Shown one piece after another: positions 24,166-28,750 of a stretch of 28,750 nucleotides of DNA (the first letter of the stretch is position 1; every line of letters begins with the position of its first letter). The translations under genes were made by a program, and so were the position numbers. The stretch comes from Dehalococcoidia bacterium UBA3254 (GTDB lineage Bacteria > Chloroflexota > Dehalococcoidia > Dehalococcoidales > UBA3254), in NCBI GenBank assembly GCA_002362735.1, contig DEUU01000293.1, positions 1 to 28,750 on the forward strand, given 5' to 3'. Below the pieces are notes generated by a model. The model saw nothing but the letters and a program-made list of their open reading frames with translations. It was not told where the DNA came from and ran no database searches.

Positions 24166-24916
24166 GTGACCTCCCCAGATAAGCCTGTATTACCTCTTCA
24201 TTATTTTGGACCTCCTGAGGAGTTCCTTCCGTAATTTTCTTGCCAAAATCTATCACCGCTATTCTCTGGCAAAGACCCATAGCGGCTCTCATATTGTGTT
24301 CTATCAAAAGGACCGTAACCCCACTTTGCCAAATTTTATTGACCAGCACGATGGCGGATTCGACCTCCCCGGCATTCATTCCCGTCAGAGGCTCATCAAG
24401 CAAGAGTAATCTGGGTTCCGCTGCTAATGCGATGGCTATTCCCAATATCCTTTTATAGCCGTGGGGTAGACTTTGGGCCTGGATATCTCGAAACTCTTCC
24501 AGTCCCAGAAAATCTATAATTTCAAGAGACTTCTGTTGTATCAATTCATCTTTTTTTCGGCTACCGGGAGTGTGGAGCATGGCCTCCCAGAAGCCAATTC
24601 GGAGATTTAAATTATGTGCGTAGATAATATTATCTAACACAGTTAAATTGGGGAAAACACTGGTAAGTTGAAAGGTCCGTACGATTCCTTTCCGGGCGAT
24701 TGAATGAGGACTGCTGCCTGTTATGTCCTTTCCCAGAAAGGTTATTTTGCCTGCTGTCGGTTTTAAGAATCCAGTGATCATATTAAAGACGGTCGTCTTG
24801 CCTGCACCATTAGGGCCGATTAGTCCCACTTTTTCATTTAGCCGAATTTTAAGGTTAAAGTTGTCTACCGCGGTGAGTCCACCAAAGTTTTTAGTTAATC
24901 CTGTAATTTCGAACAT
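24155..24916 (-). CDS. livG: Branched-chain amino acid-type ABC transporter ATP-binding protein LivG
   Basis: A 253-residue ABC ATPase with Walker A GPNGAGKTT (34-42), Walker B LLLLDEP (170-176) and the LivG-type ending EEVIQAYLG. The signature region reads LPHGYKR (150-156) in place of LSGGQ; LivG proteins often vary here. The start is taken at ATG 24916, which overlaps the livM stop as TGATG; a GTG three bases earlier is an alternative. It forms the ATPase pair with LivF. Gene order livH-livM-livG-livF is the standard one. Confidence 0.95.
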   Translation of the reverse strand: MFEITGLTKNFGGLTAVDNFNLKIRLNEKVGLIGPNGAGKTTVFNMITGFLKPTAGKITFLGKDITGSSPHSIARKGIVRTFQLTSVFPNLTVLDNIIYAHNLNLRIGFWEAMLHTPGSRKKDELIQQKSLEIIDFLGLEEFRDIQAQSLPHGYKRILGIAIALAAEPRLLLLDEPLTGMNAGEVESAIVLVNKIWQSGVTVLLIEHNMRAAMGLCQRIAVIDFGKKITEGTPQEVQNNEEVIQAYLGRSHAA

Positions 24917-25932
24917 CACTTTTCCCTGTCTACGTTAGTTCTGTCTTCGACCAAAATCATTCTATTACGTCTGTACTTAATCAAACGCGTCAACTTTTGA
25001 GGCAGACTTATCAATCCGTCAGGTAAGAAAAAGATTACAATCATTAATACGGCGGAAAAAACAAACGGTTGATATTCTCTTAACGGGCGAGCGAACTCTG
25101 GAAGGGTGCTTAAGATTACAGCGCCAATAATAGGCCCGGCCAAACTACCCAGGCCACCTACTATCACGTATATCATTACATAGACCGAAAATATGAAGCC
25201 AAACGGTCCGGGAGTTATAACCGAAAGATACTGAGCGTACAGACCGCCGGCCAGACCTGCAAATATTCCTCCGATAGTGAAGGAGAGAACTCTGAACCAG
25301 TTAACATTTACTCCCACACTCTCCGCCAGAAAATCAGATTCTTTAATACTGATAAAAGTCCGGCCGATCCGCGAATGCTCAATGGCGTACATTACCACCA
25401 GAGATATCAACACGATTGAAATTATCAGATAATATTGAGCTGTTGAGCTGTTAAAGGTAAGATTTAGAAGACCAGGAATCACGATAGAGTCTGGAGGGGG
25501 TATATTAGTAATACCATAAGGGCCTCCAGTAAAGCTTCTCCATTGATCAATAATGATGCCGATGACGATTCCAAGAAAGACCGTAATTAAGGAAAAATAT
25601 ATTCCCTTAAGTCTGGTGAAGGGTAAGCCTATTAATAGACCCATTATCCCGGCAGCCGCAGCCCCGGCCGCCAGCGCCGCCCAGGAAGACCAGTCCGATT
25701 TGGTAATCAGTAAGGCAGCAGTATAGGCGCCAACTGCCATAAATCCCCCATGACCCATAGATAGCTGGCCTGAATTAAATACCTGGCGCAGGCTGCAGGC
25801 CATAAGAATATTAATACCTACCATGATCATGACACTTTGTTTGTACTGCCCGGTGATGAATACCGGCATTATGAAAAAGAATATAATTAGTAATCCGTAA
25901 CTTAAAGGTTTAATAAATCTTCTATTTTTCAT
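24916..25932 (-). CDS. livM: Branched-chain amino acid-type ABC transporter permease LivM
   Basis: A 338-residue integral membrane protein with about ten hydrophobic segments. The conserved GQLSMGHGGFMAVGAYTAAL (about 55-74) and the EAA-like SIKESDFLAESVGVN segment identify LivM, and GGLGSLAGPIIGA is present in the later half. A short charged C-terminal tail (residues about 318-338) is cytoplasmic. The start overlaps the livH stop by one base (TAATG), so the two are translationally coupled. It forms the membrane channel with LivH. Confidence 0.95.
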   Translation of the reverse strand: MKNRRFIKPLSYGLLIIFFFIMPVFITGQYKQSVMIMVGINILMACSLRQVFNSGQLSMGHGGFMAVGAYTAALLITKSDWSSWAALAAGAAAAGIMGLLIGLPFTRLKGIYFSLITVFLGIVIGIIIDQWRSFTGGPYGITNIPPPDSIVIPGLLNLTFNSSTAQYYLIISIVLISLVVMYAIEHSRIGRTFISIKESDFLAESVGVNVNWFRVLSFTIGGIFAGLAGGLYAQYLSVITPGPFGFIFSVYVMIYVIVGGLGSLAGPIIGAVILSTLPEFARPLREYQPFVFSAVLMIVIFFLPDGLISLPQKLTRLIKYRRNRMILVEDRTNVDREK

Positions 25933-26804
25933 TAAAACGGACGCCCCATTATCCCCTGCGGTCTGAATATCAGTATAAGTATAATAATTAAAAATCCGAC
26001 CATGGTCCCTGCCTCAACATTGGCTACCAGAGGGACAACACTATCTACGAATCCCAAGATAAGTCCGCCAGCGACAACACCGGGGATGCTGCCGAGCCCT
26101 CCCAATATAATGACCGCAATCCCTTTAAGTAAGGCAGGACTTCCCATAGAAGGAGACAGGCTAAATATGGCTCCCATTAGTCCCCCTGCCAGCGCGGCCA
26201 GAGCACAGCCTACAAACAGAGTAAAGGTGGAAACGCGTTTGACGCTGATTCCCTGGAGCGCAGCTCCTTTCCGGTTTTGGGAGATGGCGATCATGGACTG
26301 TCCTATCCTGGTTCTTTGCAACATGATAAATATTCCTGCCACGAAGAGCAAACTGATGCCTATGATAATGAGCCTTTCATATGAGATGCTGGCGCCGGCA
26401 ACGACGATAGTACCTTTGAAAGGAGTACTGATGATTCTGGAGGTGCTTCCGAAAGCTACTTTGCCGAAAGTTTGCAGGGTCAGCATCAGTCCGGTAGCCA
26501 TCATGACGCTGGACCAAAAGCTCTCATTTTTATAAAATGGGCGAAAAAAAATACGCTCAATCAGAATCCCCAATACACCCATGAGCAAAATACCTATGAG
26601 CAATGCCAGAATAAAATGTAAACCCAGCCTGACAGAAAAATAGTAGGTTAAATAGGCCCCCAGCATATATATCTCGCCGTGCGCCAGATTGAGGATACCT
26701 GCAATACTTAATGTCAGGGTTAGTCCCAAAGCGACAAGAATATAAATACTGGCATCCATGAAACCATTCAATAGAACTTGTGATATCAGAGCCGATCCTG
26801 TCAA
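25932..26804 (-). CDS. livH: Branched-chain amino acid-type ABC transporter permease LivH
   Basis: A 290-residue membrane protein starting at TTG 26804 with AAGGAG seven bases upstream. Hallmarks are LNLAHGEIYMLGAYLTYY in the second helix region, the EAA-like ISQNRKGAALQGISV loop and GGLGSIPGVVAGG near the end. It pairs with LivM in the membrane. A 12-bp hairpin at 26981-27022 separates it from the solute-binding protein gene upstream, which fits higher expression of the binding protein. Confidence 0.94.
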   Translation of the reverse strand: MTGSALISQVLLNGFMDASIYILVALGLTLTLSIAGILNLAHGEIYMLGAYLTYYFSVRLGLHFILALLIGILLMGVLGILIERIFFRPFYKNESFWSSVMMATGLMLTLQTFGKVAFGSTSRIISTPFKGTIVVAGASISYERLIIIGISLLFVAGIFIMLQRTRIGQSMIAISQNRKGAALQGISVKRVSTFTLFVGCALAALAGGLMGAIFSLSPSMGSPALLKGIAVIILGGLGSIPGVVAGGLILGFVDSVVPLVANVEAGTMVGFLIIILILIFRPQGIMGRPF

Positions 26805-26980
26805 ATATTATCTCCTTAATCTTCTTCTGGTTCCTTCAACCTTGTTAATTAAAAATCTAAATAAAAACTTATCAGACAAATTATGGGAGATATCTTTTTA
26901 ATGTGTCTTTCTCATAAAGATGTAATATTAGTCAATACAGGAATTGAGGATTGGTAACTTTTACAACAGTGTTAATAATA

Positions 26981-27022
26981 GCCAAGGTCATAACCGCATT
27001 TCTTAGCTGATATGACCTTGGC
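26981..27022 (-). terminator. Intercistronic hairpin between binding-protein gene and livH
   Basis: GCCAAGGTCATA (26981-26992) and TATGACCTTGGC (27011-27022) form a perfect 12-bp stem with an 18-base loop. On the minus strand it follows the binding-protein stop by about 60 bases. The tail (TATTATTAAC) is a weak T-tract, so partial termination or protection of the upstream message is more likely than full termination. On plus, a run of seven T lies eight bases after the stem. Confidence 0.5.
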
Positions 27023-27083
27023 AAAGTATAACTTTTTTTAATTACAATTAATTTTGTGCCTTATCGCACATCGAAAAAAGAAC

Positions 27084-28304
27084 CTAGGGAGATTCGGGAC
27101 TAAACCATTCTTTATGCTTGACAACGCCACCCATGATGGTAACCATGGGTGTCTTTTGAAGCAGTATATGCTTAATCCCATAGGTTTGCTGTCCGCTCCA
27201 CCAGCCGGTACCGGTGGGGGTCTCGATATTTGTCATGGTATCAAATTTATCTTTTAGAACCGTAGGATCAAGACTTTGTGCATTCTGAATGCCCTGTACC
27301 AGAGCCCAGATTGCCTGGAAAGCTCCATAGTTGTCATAATTAAGGTCTACTCCCGCTTTCGCTTTCATGATTTGGCCTATTTCTTTAACTTTGGGAGTCA
27401 TGTCAGGACTGGCGAAGCTGTAGGATGCGGCGAGGATATCAGTAGAATATTGACTTCCTGCCACACCCGACATAGTAACCGGATCACAACCAAGCATTGG
27501 GAAACAGAAGGGGCCTTTATAACCGAGTTCCCTTCCTTGCTTGACGAAAGACCCCGTCCATTCGGGAATTCCGGCACTGGCCGCGATACAATCTGGTTGA
27601 TTAGATAATATTTTGGTCCACATCGGATAGAAATCTGCAGTACCCATAGGATAAGAAACGGTATCTTTTTGGACTAACCCGGCAGCTATTGCGGCGTCAG
27701 CGAGGTGTTTGGCATCTTCCACCATGCTTGCATCTTCCGGAGCCATGACAGTAAATGTTTTTATGTTGGGGTAAAGCTCCTTGAATTTCTTTAAAACAAT
27801 ACCGTAGGTTGATCGGGAAGTCATGATGCCAAAGGTATATGGTTTCTGAGCCGTGTATTCTGCGTCAACTCCCAGACCGTCAATTTTCATCCAGATGACT
27901 TTGTTGGCATCGGCGATGTCTCGACCTATCATATCCAGAGGCGGAACGGGACAGGCGCTGACTATATATTTGACTTTATTGTCAAATACCAGTTTTTTGA
28001 CGGCGGCAGTCATCCCATCCGGGGTCATCTTCATATCTTCTGCATCCAATTTGATATTGTATTTTTGTCCATTGATTGTGACGCCGCCGTTGTCGTTAAG
28101 CCATGATACTACTGTTTTTGCTCCATCATACATGCGTGAAAAAGCTTCGGAAGCTGGTCCGGACAGGGCAAAAATACCCCCGATTTCCAGATCCTTGGCG
28201 GCAGCCTTAGCCTGGTTAGATTGATTACTCCCGGAAGAGCAACCTCCCAGAACTAGAGATACTATGATTAAAGTCACCAAAAGTACCCAGATAACTTTTT
28301 TCAT
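27084..28304 (-). CDS. livK: Liv-type ABC transporter substrate-binding lipoprotein
   Basis: A 406-residue periplasmic-binding-type protein. The signal peptide is MKKVIWVLLVTLIIVSLV followed by the lipobox LGGC with Cys22, so it is a membrane-anchored lipoprotein. Mature sequence begins with a Ser/Gly/Gln linker, then IGGIFALSGPASEA, the standard start of Peripla_BP_6 (LivJ/AmiC) folds. GAGGAGGAATTT precedes the ATG. The substrate is unknown; a family of this kind binds amino acids, amides, urea or aromatic acids. A perfect 14-base palindrome GCAAGTTTACTTGC (minus-strand reading, 28326-28339) lies upstream, between this gene and the preceding binding-protein gene. Confidence 0.9.
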   Translation of the reverse strand: MKKVIWVLLVTLIIVSLVLGGCSSGSNQSNQAKAAAKDLEIGGIFALSGPASEAFSRMYDGAKTVVSWLNDNGGVTINGQKYNIKLDAEDMKMTPDGMTAAVKKLVFDNKVKYIVSACPVPPLDMIGRDIADANKVIWMKIDGLGVDAEYTAQKPYTFGIMTSRSTYGIVLKKFKELYPNIKTFTVMAPEDASMVEDAKHLADAAIAAGLVQKDTVSYPMGTADFYPMWTKILSNQPDCIAASAGIPEWTGSFVKQGRELGYKGPFCFPMLGCDPVTMSGVAGSQYSTDILAASYSFASPDMTPKVKEIGQIMKAKAGVDLNYDNYGAFQAIWALVQGIQNAQSLDPTVLKDKFDTMTNIETPTGTGWWSGQQTYGIKHILLQKTPMVTIMGGVVKHKEWFSPESP

Positions 28305-28381
28305 AAATTCCTCCTCTTCCAGTGCGCAAGTAAACTTGCCACGGATGAATAATGTTTAATATTAAGGAGTTTTAACTTATC

Positions 28382-28750
28382 TTAGGGTTTCACATTAGGC
28401 ATCGTAGCTACGTTAACAAAAGCATTATTTTTTATCTGTACCAGGTAATAAGGAGCAATCTTTTCTCCATTTACATAATGATATGTGTAGGTATTTTCGA
28501 TTCCTGGCAGATCAGGAGAATTGTATAAGAAATCTACGATCATTTTTCTTTCAGCCGCGAGCTTGGCTGGATCCCCGGTTATTCCCAGTTTCTCGATAGC
28601 AATCTTAAACGCATAGACGGCATCATATCCGCTTATAGCAGCCTCGGTAGGTACCTGCCCTGTAAATTGCTTGGCATAATCCGTCAGGAACTTCTGGAAG
28701 GCAGGGCTTTTATCCGTAACATTAAAATCATCCCAGAGATAGCTATTTTC
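28382..28750 (-). CDS. Second Liv-type substrate-binding protein, partial (C-terminal 122 codons)
   Basis: The frame is open from the window edge to TAA at 28384-28382. The 122 visible residues include FLTDYAKQFTGQVPTEAAISGYDAVYAFKIAIEKLG, a usual C-lobe helix of Peripla_BP_6 proteins (given here as family evidence in part: GYDAVYAFKIAIEK), then NTYTYHYVNGEKIAPYYLVQ at the end. It lies just upstream of the first binding-protein gene on the same strand, so two binding proteins feed the same LivHMGF complex or arose by duplication. The N-terminus and signal peptide are outside the window. Confidence 0.85.
   Translation of the reverse strand, partial: ENSYLWDDFNVTDKSPAFQKFLTDYAKQFTGQVPTEAAISGYDAVYAFKIAIEKLGITGDPAKLAAERKMIVDFLYNSPDLPGIENTYTYHYVNGEKIAPYYLVQIKNNAFVNVATMPNVKP

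Overview
The window looks like an accessory catabolic region of a strictly anaerobic, rather AT-rich bacterium. Signs of anaerobic life are an orphan 2-oxoacid:ferredoxin oxidoreductase alpha subunit, several 4Fe-4S flavoproteins, flavodoxin/ferredoxin proteins and a 4Fe-4S Old Yellow Enzyme-type reductase. Strong GGAGG ribosome sites, GTG/TTG starts and sigma70-like promoters fit Clostridia or Chloroflexota, but the sequence alone does not settle the phylum. I see no rRNA, tRNA, transposase, integrase or CRISPR array.

Layout. (1) 1-2673, minus: a GH51 alpha-L-arabinofuranosidase cut by the window edge and an enolase-superfamily acid-sugar dehydratase. (2) 2971-8489: a TMADH/enoate-reductase-like flavoenzyme and an SDR facing apart from promoters that share one -35 box, then a minus-strand pair of PreA-like flavoprotein and PorA. 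(3) 8807-12816: a SnoaL-like protein, a SAM methyltransferase, an MFS carrier with a structured leader, and a LUD-domain protein. (4) 13179-15421, plus: MmgE/PrpD and an SDR, facing a minus-strand flavodoxin-ferredoxin protein. (5) 16391-17388: a gene-free kilobase with a consensus promoter and a hairpin that may make a small RNA. (6) 17389-20037, plus: VOC protein, TIGR04076-like protein, a normal SDR and a catalytically degenerate sister SDR. (7) 20098-28750, minus: two tandem solute-binding proteins, LivHMGF, a second SnoaL-like protein and a large flavodoxin-ferredoxin-GltD-type fusion.

Taken together, the gene set (OYE-type reductase, four SDRs, two SnoaL/NTF2-like proteins, MFS, VOC, MmgE/PrpD, Liv-type ABC uptake and two dedicated electron carriers) resembles the logic of the bile-acid bai operon: uptake of a cyclic, hydroxylated molecule, SDR oxidation, SnoaL-type dehydration, flavin-dependent reduction of enoates, and electrons handled by flavodoxin/ferredoxin. 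This is inference; no CoA ligase or transferase is present here and the substrate cannot be named. The most unusual items are the 828-residue electron-transfer fusion and its stand-alone paralogue, the SDR/pseudo-SDR pair, the PreA-like protein lacking the family active-site motif, and the compact promoter-hairpin unit at 16669-16795.
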